A stretch of DNA of 64,000 nucleotides from Lepas anatifera (GCA_034440635.1 JAOTON010000202.1:248001-312000), one strand, 5' to 3'. Positions 44,721 through 56,760 are shown, counted from the first letter of the stretch. Made by a program: numbers and translations. Notes: generated by a model not told the origin, from the sequence alone.

Positions 44721-45854
44721 ACCTGAACTGCATGGAGTTAAAGCAGGATTTGACTACACTGGATCTTTCTTTGGAATGTGAATTCCAATACCTCTGTACC
44801 TATTAGGCCAATAGACATAATTTTACATCTACGCAGGCTAGTTGCCTCAGAGTCTTTACTGCAAGAAGGATTGACCAGGCAGGTGATGATCGTGAGTGGG
44901 ATGCAAATTTTAAGCATTTGATGTGTTTATAAAAATGCTACCTAAGGTCCACTTTACCAACACATTTTAGGTAGATCCAAATACTATGTTGACATAGACA
45001 TTTTTGTCCCTTTTGTTGATATGTGAGATAGAAGTTTAGTGGGGGGGGGAAGCTGTGGTTAGGGTTCCCAATTGTGTGTACATGTACGCTCCCATTAATA
45101 TATAGGTATGTTCCCAATAATAACTATTTTCATGATAATTGCTACATTTAATCATGTGGAAAAGTACCATAATTGGAAACACTCCTTCCAAAAATGGAAA
45201 CTTCTTCAAAAAGAGAAATGCATGTTATTTGGGGGAAACTGCAGTCAGAGTTGCCAATAATATTTATGACCCCAATACTGGAAAAAATGACCCATAATTG
45301 GAAATTTTCCTTCCAAAAACAAAAACATGATCTATAAATGAAAACTCAGTTTGCTACTTTCATGCTGTAATGGTTTGGTGCTAGAACCTTGTCTGCTGCA
45401 AAAAGTAAGGGACAGGTAGAGGACATTCAGCATATTGGAAATGGTATTCAAGGATACAATTATTATTTCCAGCTCTGTGTGACAGAGGAGGCATACGTCG
45501 CTTTGAGTTTGTGACAGCCAGCATACTTTCTGCACCTGTGGTGTGACGGCACTTTGTTAATTGGTAACAACTGTCATGTGTGGTAACTAAATTTGGCTAC
45601 TGGCCTATGGGAAAATTGCATCGTTGTACAAAACTGTGGTACCACCGACGCTTTGTGGCAGACCTGGCAAAATGTTTGGACGGGGCCAGCCCTGGAAAAA
45701 TTTCAAAAAAATAGTGTTTCTGAAGAACAAAACAAAACGCTTTGTGCTTTCAAGAAGGGTCACGAGATCCACTGGTGATGTGCAGTTAGGTTGACTTTAC
45801 TGTTTTCCTGTCCGAGGCGGGGTTTGGGAAGGGGGTTGGTTTTGTCCATCCGTC
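44721..45854. other. Unassigned DNA
   Basis: No supported gene; a G-run occurs near 45042. Confidence 0.3.
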
Positions 45855-47120
45855 CATAGGCAGATCTTAACCCGCGCCCCACCGGGGGTCCGGCGCCACC
45901 TTCGCCCCACCGGGGGCCATCGATGGCCCCCCTCTAACTCCGAAAATATGGGCGTTAGCGCAAATCTGCAAAGTGCAATAGAAAGCTCGCGTGAATTCAG
46001 TAAGAAATTACTTTGCATGTTTTAGTGCTCAGGTCAATGGTTTGACCTCCAGAGGTCAAATTAGGTCAAGATCGGCTATTTTCACTCAAATATGCAATGA
46101 TTAAGCAAACTGGGCATAACTCTTATGTCATTAGAGCTATTGAGGCCTGGTAAAGTACATTTGATAGCAAATTGCCTGTACTTTTTCTGCTATGCGGAAT
46201 GTAAAGACCTCCCGCCAGTGGTTTGACCGCCAGTGGTCACCTCGTGGCCTAATATGACCTGAGGTCACGAAAGGTCAAAAAGTGACCTTGCCGTATATCA
46301 AATGAAAGCCAGTGACAAGACAAACACGATGGTGTTTGTTTCACCGCTCTAGCTCAATTAGGTCAAAAGTTATTGTCAAAATACTGTTTTTGACCTCCGG
46401 TGACCTTGGATGACCTTGGAAAAGTCAAAGGGCAAATATGACCCCTGGGATCCGTGAAAGGGTGTCCAAAAACGTTGTTCTGAGCAGTCTGAGTATTTGC
46501 AATCATTTTTGTGGCTTTTATATCATGAAATAGCTTTTCCCCATGCTTTTCCAATGGGAGAGGTCGCCTCGTGACCTGACCTCAGGGCACGAAATCGAAA
46601 AATCCCGGATATACACCTTGTAGACCCTGGAGGGGTCATGAAGTGTAGGAAGTTTCAAATCGATTGACTTTGAAAAGTAGCTCTTACAGAGCTCTAAAGT
46701 GAAGTGAGGTGACCTTGGTTGACCTCGTCTGGTGACCTGACCTTGGGTGACCCGGGGTAAAAAATTTCAGGGATGATGGGAAAATAATGCAGTGAGAGGT
46801 AGAGCCCTCAACCGCGGTGCTGCGCCTCGTCGTTTTTCTGCTATCCCGGAAAAACCTTAGGGGGCCATCGATGGCCCCCCCGGTGGGGCGAGGGTTAAAT
46901 TGCCGATCAGGGGAGGGACACATGTTCAGGGCGCCATCCAGACCTGGGGGACGCCAATGCCAGGGGCGCCAAAGATATATCCGTTGGGCGCCAAATCCGA
47001 TCGCGATAGCGCTTATTCTTGCTTCCCGGTAGGGAAGCGACATTTATGGGGGCCCATTGACCTGTCAGAGAGTGTCATTGATCTTTCATGGGGCATCGAT
47101 AGTCGGTGGGGCGAAGGGGT
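45855..47120 (-). mobile_element. GGATCC-type MITE split by a TTAA element
   Basis: CATAGGCAGATC (45855-45866) is the terminus; the body resumes after the TTAA element with ATTGCCGATCAGGGG (from 46899) and carries AGGGCGCCATCC and related marks of the family in reverse orientation. The far end is ragged near 47120. Confidence 0.65.
45871..46894 (+). mobile_element. TTAA family 1 element, full length
   Basis: 1024 bp between TTAA at 45867-45870 and 46895-46898. Left doubled module, right single module, palindrome cores GGCCATCGATGGCC at both ends, and hairpin GTTTTTC-N10-GAAAAAC near the right end in reverse. Very similar to the copies at 54140 and 56761. Confidence 0.95.
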
Positions 47121-47957
47121 GGCAAAAGTCTTTAAAAAGTCTCTTTGTCCCATAAATCGGTCTATGCATCTGTCATATTTCTCCGAGATATCTTTAAAAT
47201 AAAGCTGGTAAAATATGGCTTAAGAACCGGCATCTTAATCCCCAAATGGAACAGACCAGTCGCGGATCCAAGCCCCCCCCTAGAAATGTCCGAGCCCCAA
47301 TAGTAAACGCATAGCCGGATGCTGTTCGAGGTGCTGGCGGGGCAGGCTCCCAGCCCCCCTTCTATAGTATGGCAACAGGCCAGGCGAGATGCACTTATAG
47401 CTATATCCCTAGAATGATTGTGCCGCTTGCTACGGAAGATTTGCATCCAACAAGGGAGAACAAATATGTAAATACCTACAAACCAGTCTGAGAACTATGA
47501 CATTATGACAACATACCCAAAAGCAGTCTGAAAAGTATGGCAACATGAACATGTCAGAAAAATTAACCAACAATATATAGAATAGTCACACCACCAGCCA
47601 TTTAAAATTTGCAACAAAGCGGGGAAGAAAAATGCACTGACCCATATTTTGAAGCAACAAGACAATGCACCAACTATTTAGAACAATCACAAAACTAGTC
47701 ACCAAAATCTTGGACTGAACTGGGCAGAAAAATTCACGGAGCCCATGGGGGAAACTGTGGTCAGCGTTCCCATGAATGGCTACGTTCCCAACAATGGGTG
47801 CAATGACCCATATTTGGAAACGCTTGTTCCATAATTGGAAACTCATTTTCTATTGTAGATTCAAATTGGTATTTCAGACAACTTGAAACGAATAAAGGTG
47901 TATATTTACCGAATTATTTTAATAAGTCAGTTTCTTTGAATAAATCTGAATGGGGGC
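47121..47957. other. Unassigned DNA with MITE scraps
   Basis: 47268-47350 begins GTCGCGGATCCAAGCCCCCC and may be another GGATCC-ended element. The rest has no recognised feature. Confidence 0.3.
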
Positions 47958-48220
47958 CATAGGCGGATTCGGAGAGGGCGCAAAGGGGCACGTGCCCGTC
48001 GACGCCCCCTGAAATGGTCACAGCGCCCCCTGAAAGGTCGATGGCGCCCCCTGAAATGTCACTTCCCACCTCCCACCTCCCGATGCAAAAAGCGGCGCCC
48101 ACCGATAGGATCTTGAGCCCACCTGATAGGTTTTATCGGTCAAAAGTGGTGCACTCCTGGTACGGATGGCGCCGCCGTGAGAAGTGCCCTCCCCCGATCG
48201 GCAATCCTGGATCCGCCTAT
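47958..48220 (+). mobile_element. GGATCC-type MITE, full length
   Basis: 263 bp from CATAGGCGGATTCGG to CCTGGATCCGCCTAT, i.e. inverted termini of about 15 bp. Internal phrases GGCGCCCCCTGAAATG and CGGCGCCCACCGATAGGAT. Best complete copy of the family in this window. Confidence 0.8.
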
Positions 48221-48568
48221 AAAAAAGCCTGCTCCTGCAAGAAGCAGGCTCAAAGGGGTGGAAGGGACATAGACGGATCCAGGCTTTCAAAGAGGGGAAG
48301 GCAACGGTCGAAAGGGGGCATCATCCGAACAGGGGGGAGGGTTGGAGCGAAGATTTGTTTTTGCTCTACAGACCTAGTGTAAACACCTTTTTCAAAAAAA
48401 TTCCGGCGTTTGGGGGGCCAAAAATAGTTTGGCCTCCCTCCAGCACTTTGGAGGGCCATGGCCGGAATGAGCCCCCTCCCCTGCGTCCGCAAAGGTCCGC
48501 GTTTATTTTTACTACATGTTTTTACTACATGAACTCTGATATCTTGAGGGGGACTTGAGACCTTAGGC
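48221..48568. other. Second GGATCC-ended repeat, unclassified
   Basis: Starts near 48272 with AGACGGATCCAGG and contains GGGGCCAAAAATAGTTTGGCC-like inverted text, shared phrase for phrase with nothing else here. Limits unclear. Confidence 0.35.
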
Positions 48569-48771
48569 CACACCTATCAGGTGGGCGCAAAATCCTATTG
48601 GTGTGCGCCGATTTTCGCATCCTGGGGGAACGGTGGAAAGCGATATTTCAGGGCGCCATCGACCTTTCAGGGGGCGCCGAGGGTCAATGGGGGGGGCGAA
48701 GGTTGATCGGGGGAGGCGAGGGTTGATCGGGGGGGAACGTGACTCCCTTTGCCCCCCTGGATCTGCCCATG
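48569..48771 (-). mobile_element. GGATCC-type MITE, truncated
   Basis: Reverse orientation; begins within the body (ATCAGGTGGGCGCAAAATCC) and ends CCTGGATCTGCCCATG. Contains a local duplication of GAGGGTTGATCGGGGG. Confidence 0.7.
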
Positions 48772-49502
48772 AATGAAGTACCACAGTAAATATCGAGTTG
48801 ATGCAGTGACACCCCATAAATATATCAAAACACTACGAAATGACTCGAACAATTTGGGGGACAAAATCTGCCAGAGCTAAACACTTCTGATACGAAGCAA
48901 TATGAAACAGCTTAGGAAATGCGAAATTACCACTTTTAAGCACTACTTACTTCGTAAACAGACGAAAGGCACGGTTTTCCTCTATTTAGTCAGGTAGGTA
49001 TGTACATGGTGGGCAGCAACCAAGGGGCAGCAACTGTGTGATACCAGTAAAAATATTTTTGCAGCCTTCAATTTTGAATTTTTTCACTCTTTCACTTCTC
49101 ATTAACTTTCCCCGAAAATTATCACAAAAATATTTGTCTGGTTGCACAGTTTCAGAGCAATCTTTTCATCGTTCTTGACCGGGGCTGGATCACGCAGTAT
49201 AGACGAATATTTGAGGGAGCGTTCAAAGACAGATTTCCTAATTCAAAGTAGAAACCCCCATCAAAGTTTAAGATGATTAGAAAGTGACGAGGTGGAAAGG
49301 TCCCCCTTTTCTTTTCCAGATTCCTGTTGTGTTTTCTGAAAACATCGTTCCGGGCGTTTCCATCCTTGGGAACGTGCGGTTTTATTTATGGATGAAAAGT
49401 TTTCAAATATGGGTCAATGCTCCGATTGCTTGGAACGTAGCCATTCTTGGAAGCCCTGACCACAGTTTTTCCCACTGAAAGTGTGATACTCAGCATACTA
49501 GC
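48772..49502. other. Unassigned DNA
   Basis: Nothing recognised. Confidence 0.3.
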
Positions 49503-49506
49503 TTAA

Positions 49507-50528
49507 CCCTCGCCCCACCGGGGGGCCATCGATGGCCCCCTAAGGTTTTTCCGGGATAGCAGAAAAACGACGAGGCGCAGCACCGCAGTTGAGGGCTCCA
49601 CCTCTCACTGCATCATTTTCCCATCATCCCTGAAATTTTTTACCCCGGGTCACCCAAGGTCAGGTCACCAGACGAGGTCAACCAAGGTCACCTCACTTCA
49701 CTTTAGAGCTCTGTAAGAGCTACATTTCAAAGTCAATCGATTTGAAACTTCCTACACTTCATAACCCCTCCAGGGTCTACAAGGTGTATATCCGGGATTT
49801 TTCGATTTCGTGCCCTGAGGTCAGGTCACGAGGCGACCTCTCCCATTAGAAAAGCATAGGGAAAAGTTGTTTCATGATATAAAAGCCACAAAAATGATTG
49901 CAAATACTCAGACTGCTCAGAACAACGTTTTTGGACACCCTTTCACGGATCCGAAGGGTCATATTTGCCCTTTGACTTTTCCAAGGTCATCCAAGGTCAC
50001 CAGAGGTCAAAACAGTATTTTGGCAATAACTTTTGACCTAATTAAGCTAGAGCGGTGAAACAAACACCATCGTGTTTGTCTTGTCACTGGCTGTCATTTG
50101 ATATACGACAAGGTCACTTTCTGACCTTTCGTGACCTCAGGTCATATTAGGTCACGAGGTGACCTCTGGAGGTCAAACCACTGGCGGGAGGTCTTTACGT
50201 TCCACATAGCGGAAAAAGTACTGGCAATTTGCTATCAAATGTACTTTACCAGGCCTCAATAGCTCTAATGACATAAGAGTTATGCCCAGTTTGCTCAATC
50301 ATTGCATATTTGAGTGAAAATAGCCGATCTTGACCTAATTTGACCTCTGGAGGTCAAACCATTGACCTGAGCACTAAAACATGCAAAGTAATTTCTTACT
50401 GAATTCACGCAAGCTTTCTATTGCACTTTGCAGATTTGCGCTAACGCCCATATTTTCGGAGTTAGAGGGGGGCATCGATGGCCCCCCGGTGGGGCGAAGG
50501 TGGCGCCGGACCCCCGGTGGGGCGCGGG
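49507..50528 (-). mobile_element. TTAA family 1 element, full length
   Basis: 1022 bp between TTAA at 49503-49506 and 50529-50532, inverted relative to the copies at 45871 and 54140. Both terminal palindromes present (the right one slightly shortened). AGGTCA/TGACCT-rich interior. Confidence 0.95.
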
Positions 50529-50532
50529 TTAA

Positions 50533-51888
50533 AATTAGGGAAGTTGGCATTCATATTTTTCAGCTCGTTTTGATTCCTCTATGTTTTGTGGCTGTTCATT
50601 CTCAGCTCCCTTTGCCAGACCCATTCTGCAAAATATGGTACTTCCAAGGAGTTCTTGTCTGAGCGAGTGCCCCTGAGGCCAGTGAAAGTGGTGCAAATTT
50701 TGGAGAAAGCAAAATTGTCACTGGTGAAAAGGGGGCCTGGTGAAAGGGAGCTGACAGTGAACACCCACAAAACTTCAAGAGGAAGGAAAATTTGGTAATG
50801 AGTATAAAATCCCAACTTATGTTTTTAGCAAATGGTTGATGTTTTTCCTCTCCCCAGTTTGGTTTTAGAAGGCTGGTGGTGTGATTATTCAAAAACTGGT
50901 TTGTAATACCTGTGTGTATCATCTGACATATTGTCATACCTTGCAGACTGGTACCAGAGCCCTGCAGACTGGACCGCAGACTGGACCGCAGACTGGACCG
51001 CAGACTGGACAGCAGACTGGACAGCTCGAAGCCCCTCCTCTGCCGGGCCAGCACAGTCTGCAGCTCCGGCGGACAGATGTTGAGCGGGCTGACGGCGCCA
51101 CTGGTGTTCTCCCCGCTGTTTCCCTGATGACGCCAATCACTGCCTATCCATGGCTGCCGCCACACAAGGGGCTTCGGGCTGTCCCTAGAGTTCCTTGAAG
51201 AATACTCTGTGTTCGAACTCTCGGTCAACGTCGAGAACATCCTCGTTAGCAGCCTGTCGATGAAGTGGCAGTCCGGTACCATGAACTGCAGGCTGAGTAA
51301 GCTGCATGCTGTGCTAGCAGTTAGTCGTTCCATGATCCTCAAAAGAACAGAAGCCTTGGAAGCGTAAGTTTTCCGGCTTCATCTTGTTCACGGTCCAGAT
51401 GCAGAGAAAGCAGCAGGTAGAGCTGGAGTAGAAGGAGCGGACCAATGGCAAGTTAGCCACACATACGAAGGAGCGGCAGCTGGTCGCCTAAGGGGAATGA
51501 TATGAAGAGCGTGGGCGTGGACGAGCTGGACCCACTGAAGGTGAGAAGCGAGCCCCTCACGGTCGCAGAGCAGGCGCAACAGTACCTGGACAAGCCAGCC
51601 TTGGAAAGAGAAAGGAGAAGAAGCAAAGGTTGAAGGAGCAGTAGTCCGCCAGGGAGAGTTGGGTCACTGTTCAATGTGGACACTGTTCAGGATTCAGGCC
51701 ACTCTAGATCAAGAGGAGACGGGACAAGACCACCGGAGTGTTCAAAGAATATTTGGTAGCTTTGCTGAGCAATACGACCAAGTTGGCAGCCGTGGAGTAC
51801 AACCTTGTAAGGTCTTCTCAGGAAATTCAACCCGAAAAATGACGGCAACTTCAACGGAGTCTTTACTGTGGCAAAGATTATATTGAGA
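50533..51888. other. Unassigned; 12 bp tandem repeat at 50965-51024
   Basis: Five head-to-tail copies of CAGACTGGACCG/CAGACTGGACAG. A 246-residue frame on the - strand (51342-50602) spans it; the part upstream of the repeat looks protein-like in composition but I recognise no domain. A splice-acceptor-like TACCTTGCAG on the + strand ends at 50946. I do not call a gene. Confidence 0.3.
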
Positions 51889-52096
51889 AGAGAGTGTAAT
51901 TAGGAATTATGGCTTAGTATAATGATATTTGTATGTAAAGGCGCTTAAAAGGCTAAAAGCCAGAAGGCTTGTTGTTCTAACCTATTGCAACAAGAGTGTA
52001 ATTAGCAATTATTGCTTAGTGTAATGACATTTTTATGTAAAGTAAACCACTTAAAAAGGCTAAGCACCCTAAAGCTTGTTCTAAGCGACTGGAACA
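51889..52096. repeat. 104 bp imperfect tandem duplication
   Basis: AAGAGAGTGTAATTAG... and AAGAGTGTAATTAGC... repeat in order with shared GTAATGA-, TATGTAAAG and GCTTGTTCTAA blocks. Confidence 0.7.
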
Positions 52097-52231
52097 AGAT
52101 TCTAACTTTTGCATATTACCTTCCCCCGCTGTATTGTTTCAAATATGTAATGTGCCGGAACTTAATAGTTTGTTTTTGTGGCGAGAGGAATAAAGAATGC
52201 TTTGGTAAGGAATTGTTAAGGTTGTGAATAA

Positions 52232-52640
52232 TCCACTGGGTTCTTAAAAAGTGTCGCTTTATTTAATATAAGGGAAATCGAACCCGGTAACAAAGAATCT
52301 AACAGCCCAAAAGCAAAGAGTCGAAGAACTCAATTGTAATTTTCATTGGGGACGGCGAGAATGTACACAGTTCTTAAAGAGCCCTTAGCTTCTTCGTCGT
52401 TTTCAGCATGCTTTTGCAAGAATGTTTTTTGACTTGGCTGCGAAGAATTCACTGGGTTCTTAAAAAGTGCTGCCTTTTTTAATAGGGATAACAAGAACCG
52501 TAGAACCCTTAAACATAAAACCCGAGAACCCAAGAGCCTTAAAGCAAAGAATCGAAGAACCCGGTGTAAAGAATATAAGAACCCACTTGAATAATCCGGT
52601 TGCAAAGAACCCACACGGTTCTCAAAAAGTGCTACCTTTT
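52232..52640. repeat. Three copies of CACTGGGTTCTTAAAAAGTG module
   Basis: The module followed by a T-rich CTTTTTTAATA occurs at about 52232, 52449 and (as CACGGTTCTCAAAAAGTG) 52613. Between them AAGAACCC, the reverse complement of GGGTTCTT, occurs repeatedly. The third copy runs straight into the inverted arm. No coding. Confidence 0.65.
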
Positions 52641-53360
52641 TTGATAGGGGGGCAATTCCAGCACCAATCGACCAAGACCTACACGGCACCGCTCCGATTT
52701 TCTTTAAAATTGGCATATAGGGTTCTCATGGACCCCAAAGCTGAATCTGAGAGTATCAGCTCAATCGGAATAAAGTTTTAGAAGTTATTGCCTCAGGCAT
52801 TTTTTGAAAATCTGCTTGCAGTACATTTTTTAGGTGACCATACAACCCACAGAGACTGATGAACTATGTATTAAATATACATTTTCCTGTCTGAAATGAA
52901 CCGAAAAACTCGAATCTGAAGTCCGTTTGACCCTAGGTCACTTGTGAAAAATTTATGATTTGACCTTGACCTAAGGTCATGTCCCAAATTTGCTGGTATA
53001 CTTTTTTTCAAAATGGAATATCTCAAATTGAAGATTGAACTTTTTCCGTCCCATTAAATAGATTAGAACATCTGTTTGTTATATCTACTAGTGTTTTTAA
53101 CACGCACAGTGGAGGGTGGTCTGGTGTCAACACGTAATGCAGGGGGTCTCGAAATGCCTCCCCTGAGATCTCGCCAATTAAGAGGGTTAGGAAAACGCAT
53201 GTTCCGGGATTTGTGAGGCCTGTAAACTGTTTTATTTGAGCTGTATTGTATGGACTTATATCTATAGCTTTAAGGTCAAATCAGGTCATAAATGTTAAAT
53301 GTATGTACGTCATACCGGACACCTTTAGTGAAGTGCCGTGATTATAGGGAAAAAGTCGCG
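52640..53360 (+). repeat. Left arm of long inverted repeat (type C), contains TTAA terminus
   Basis: From GGCAATTCCAGCACCAATCG to near 53360; reverse-complement partner at 58240-58957. Homology runs through the TTAA at 53097-53100 without a break. Outer 460 bp resemble the type B arms at their tip; inner 260 bp begin with the family 3 end. AGGTCA/TGACCT and AAGGTCAAAT hexamers present. Confidence 0.85.
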
Positions 53361-54139
53361 GAACGTTTGCAACATATAACAGTGATATATTGAAACAGTG
53401 CTATTGAAAAATATAACAGTACGGTGACAGTGGACACCCTCACGTCAAAGGAGCCCTAGATAGGAGGAGGTTAGGGAGAATTTATACTCTTTTGACTCCG
53501 TGCAAATGGCTTCTGAAGATATTACGTTCAAAGAATGGTCAAAATCAGAGAGAGAATCGACGCGTTCGGATTGCGTGGATAATATAGAGCGATTTGTTGA
53601 TTCCCCGAGTGAGAAGGTATTTAACCTAACCCGTCACCACTACATCTATATGGCTCAAGGGCATTATATAGCAAACTGGAAGGAAAAGGCACCAAAGGGG
53701 GAAGCCGTAGTCATCGATGACTTATCAGAAAATAATACATGTGCTGCGCAAAATGCTGCTCAGTCGTATCACTGGTATGCAAAGCAGGTGACTGTTCACC
53801 TTTTTGTTCCATACTGGATTTAGGATGGAGTCCGGTGCAGTAGAAGTTGTTTTTTTTAAGTGACGACTTAAAGCACTCTCACGTCATGGCTCATATCTTG
53901 CAGCACAAACTCGTACCTTGGCTACGCACCCACATGCCAAGTTTGAAGAAAACACATTTCGTATCAGACGGGTGCGGTGGCCAATACAAAAACAATTTTC
54001 ACTTTATCAATGCTTGTTATCATCCAGATAGCCTTTCAAATACCATGTGAATAACACTTTTTTGCTACCAGCCACGGGAAGAACGCCTGTGACGGAGTTG
54101 GCGGTAAAGTTAGAAGAATAACAGCCAAGATAAGCTTAA

Positions 54140-55165
54140 CCCGCGCCCCACCAGGGGTCCGGCGCCACCTTCGCCCCACCGGGGGGCCATCGATGGCCCC
54201 CTCTAACTCCGAAAATATGGGCGTTAGCGCAAATCTGCAAAGTGTAATAGAAAGCTCGCGTGAATTCAGTAAGAAATTACTTCACATGTTTTAGTGCTCA
54301 GGTCAATGGTTTGACCTCCAGAGGTCAAATTAGGTCAAGATTGGCTATTTTCACTCAAATATGCAATGATTAAGCAAACTGGGCATAACTCTTATGTCAT
54401 TAGCGCTATTGAGGCCTAGTAAAGTACATTTGATAGTAAATTGCCAGTACTTTTTCCGCTATGTGGAACGTAAAGACCTCCCGCCAGTGGTTTGACCTCC
54501 AAAGGTCACCTCGTGACCTAATATGACCTGAAGTCACGAAAGGTCAGAAAGTGACCTTGCCGTATATCAAATGAAAGCCCGTGACAAGACAAACACGATG
54601 GTGTTTGTTTCATTGCTCGAGCTTAATTAGGTCAAAAGTTATTGTCAAAATACTGTTTTTGACCTCTGGTGACCTTGGATGACCTTGGAAAAGTCAAAGG
54701 GCAAATATGACCCCTGGGATCGGTGAAAGGGTGTCCAAAAACGCTGTTCTGAGCAGTCTGAGTATTTGCAATCATTTTTTTGTGGCTTTTATATCATGAA
54801 ACAGCTTTTCCCCATGCTTTTCCAATGGGAGAGGTCGCCTCGTGACCTGACCTCAGGGCACGAAATCGAAAAATCCCGGTTATACACCTTGTAGACCCTG
54901 GAGGGGTCATGAAGTGTAGGAAGTTTCCAATCGATCGACTGAGAAATGTAGCTCTTACTGAGCTCTAAAGTTGAAGTGAGGTGACCTTGGTTGACCTCGT
55001 CTGGTGACCTGACCTTGGGTGACCCGGGGTAAAAAAATTCAGGGATGATGGGAAAATGATGCAGTGAGAGGTAGAGCCCTCAACCGCGGTGCTGCGCCTC
55101 TTCGTTTTTCTGTTATCCCGGAAAAAACCTTAGGGGGCCATCGATGGCCCCCGGTGGGGCGAGGG
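54140..55165 (+). mobile_element. TTAA family 1 element inside transposase-like gene
   Basis: 1026 bp between TTAA at 54136-54139 and 55166-55169. Termini, palindromes and interior as in other full-length copies. The reading frame before it (…ACAGCCAAGATAAGC) and after it (GGAGAGAAGAAAAGG) joins in phase through one TTAA. Confidence 0.95.
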
Positions 55166-55413
55166 TTAAGGAGAGAAGAAAAGGATCAGATCTTGGACCT
55201 TCTATTGATGCTCTCTTTTCTGACGCAATACTTCGACACCACAATCCATTTCGCGTTTGTCAGTAGAGAGGAGGTCTTTGAAATGTCAAAACGACTGATA
55301 CAGCGGTACAGCTCGGCGTTGAAGATCAAGGGCACCTAACGGTTTCATCGTTTCACACCCGTAAACCTGAAAACCATGCAGGTGCGAGAGCTCTCTGAAG
55401 ACATCGACGGAAC

Positions 55414-55809
55414 CAGTGGCAGATCTAGCCGGTCGGTTTGGGAGGAGCAAACCAAAGTCAAAAAGGAAAAAAGAGAAAAAACGTCACGCAGTGGAAAATT
55501 GTGCTACAATAATATGATTTGGCAGTAGGATCTGGGATATTTGAGCCAAAAGGCAAAAAAACGTCACGGGGTGAACAAGTATGGGCTCAAGATACTTTTT
55601 TCTATCCAAGACCCAATATTTACACTGAACTTAACTGGTTCTGTTTGAAGTTGAGAGTTGAAACACCAAAATCTTGCTTATAAATTAAAAATGAGTCGGG
55701 GCATAAAGGAGGTGGACCGCTTGGGGGAGGGGGGCAAAACATAGTTTTGCCCCTAGCTTTCCATTTGGGGGGGACATGCCGTTTTTGCTTCCCCCTGGAT
55801 CCCCCACTG
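55414..55809. mobile_element. hAT-like MITE with 8 bp TSD
   Basis: 396 bp with ends CAGTGGCAGATCTAG and, inward from the right, CAGTGGGGGATCCAG. TSD GACGGAAC at 55406-55413 and 55810-55817. CAGTG termini and 8 bp TSD are hAT features. It sits near the 3' end of the transposase-like frame, which continues in phase to a stop after one TSD copy. Confidence 0.9.
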
Positions 55810-55842
55810 GACGGAACAGAGCTGCCAAATGTGAAAGCGTAA

Positions 55843-56445
55843 GGTCAGCTCAGCTCAAAGACAGCTCATGGAGGCGCCAGCTCCCGTATTTCGGGGCATT
55901 GTTGCAAGCCGGTGTCCGGTGTACATACATACATATTTTTCCACGTGTTGACAAATGCTTGCTTCCTTTAACTTCAAAAAAATCGCGCAAAGATATTGTC
56001 AAGGAGAGAGTATTGCTCTAGTTCTAACTCGTAAGTGGAAAATGCTTGCTTCAGTCCGATGCAGAAAAACTTATTTGAATTGATGCGATAGGCGAGTTCT
56101 ATATATGAACACGGGAAACCATGATTGCCTTATTTGGCTTTCACCAGACTTCTAGCACTGTTCCTATTGTATCACCATTTTGTCCCACTAAATGTCCAGT
56201 ATGCTGTCGAAGCCTCAGCGACGAGTTATTATCACCCTTTAAAACACTGTAATGAGCATTAACACGCAGTCGGACAGGGCTTAAGCATAATTAACCGAGG
56301 TGGCCGGAAACCCTTCATGGCAGAAAAACAACATCGATGAGCGAGTTAATTTTGGAAAGAACTTTGAAAATATGTCCTCTATGTTTACGCACTGACTGTC
56401 CTATAGGCTTAAAAATCAGATGTATATTCCTAAATAGCCATAATC
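55843..56445. other. Unassigned interior of the candidate element
   Basis: No gene recognised. A short CTCAGCTCAG-like phrase near 55850. Confidence 0.3.
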
Positions 56446-56455
56446 TGCGGTCACA

Positions 56456-56683
56456 TAAGCATCGCCACCGGAAAAAAGTGGGGGCCAGTCAAACTTCAAC
56501 CTGATGTTGACAAAAAACCTTTCCAGGATATGACCAAAAACTGTTCGAATTTGGGCTCCTTGTTGCCTTCCACAGTTACTGTTTATGCAAATTTCAGGTT
56601 TTCTCCCACTTTGACTGAGATAAGGAAATTTTGGGCCAAAAAGTGGGGGCCAGGCCCCCTGGCCTTCTTTTCCGACGCCTATG
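56456..56683. mobile_element. Small MITE with 10 bp TSD
   Basis: 228 bp flanked by TGCGGTCACA at 56446-56455 and 56684-56693. Right end, read inward, CATAGGCGTCGGAAAAGAAGG; left end contains CATCGCCACCGGAAAAAAG. A 9-10 bp TSD would fit Mutator-like elements. Confidence 0.7.
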
Positions 56684-56760
56684 TGCGGTCACACCAGTTC
56701 AAATGCATTGCAGACCTATCTATGCGATGAAGACGTAGCATCGTCAGAGTTTTATGTTAA

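Larger units (their letters stand above)
53506..55842 (+). pseudogene. Transposase-like gene (RNase H-type fold suspected), broken and twice interrupted
   Basis: Pieces in order: GEAVVIDDLSENNT and SYHWYAKQVTVHLFV (53698-53820); LSDDLKHSHVMAH and THFVSDGCGGQYKN (53852-54000); HFFATSHGKNACDGVGG (54055-54105); then, beyond a TTAA element, LRREEKDQILDL and HFAFVSREEVFEM, a TAA at 55337-55339 in frame, and RFHRFTPVNLKTMQV; finally, beyond a hAT MITE, a stop at 55840-55842. I recall the DxxEN, SDGxxxQYKN and HGKxxCDGxGG blocks from a widespread uncharacterised family in invertebrates whose spaced acidic residues suggest a DDE-type nuclease. Two frameshifts (near 53825 and 54050) and one stop make it dead. 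The exact family is uncertain. Confidence 0.6.

Noticed and set aside
50602..51342. 246-residue frame on the - strand as a host gene
   Set aside because: Protein-like composition only in part, crosses a 12 bp tandem repeat, no domain recognised and no supporting neighbour. Left unassigned.
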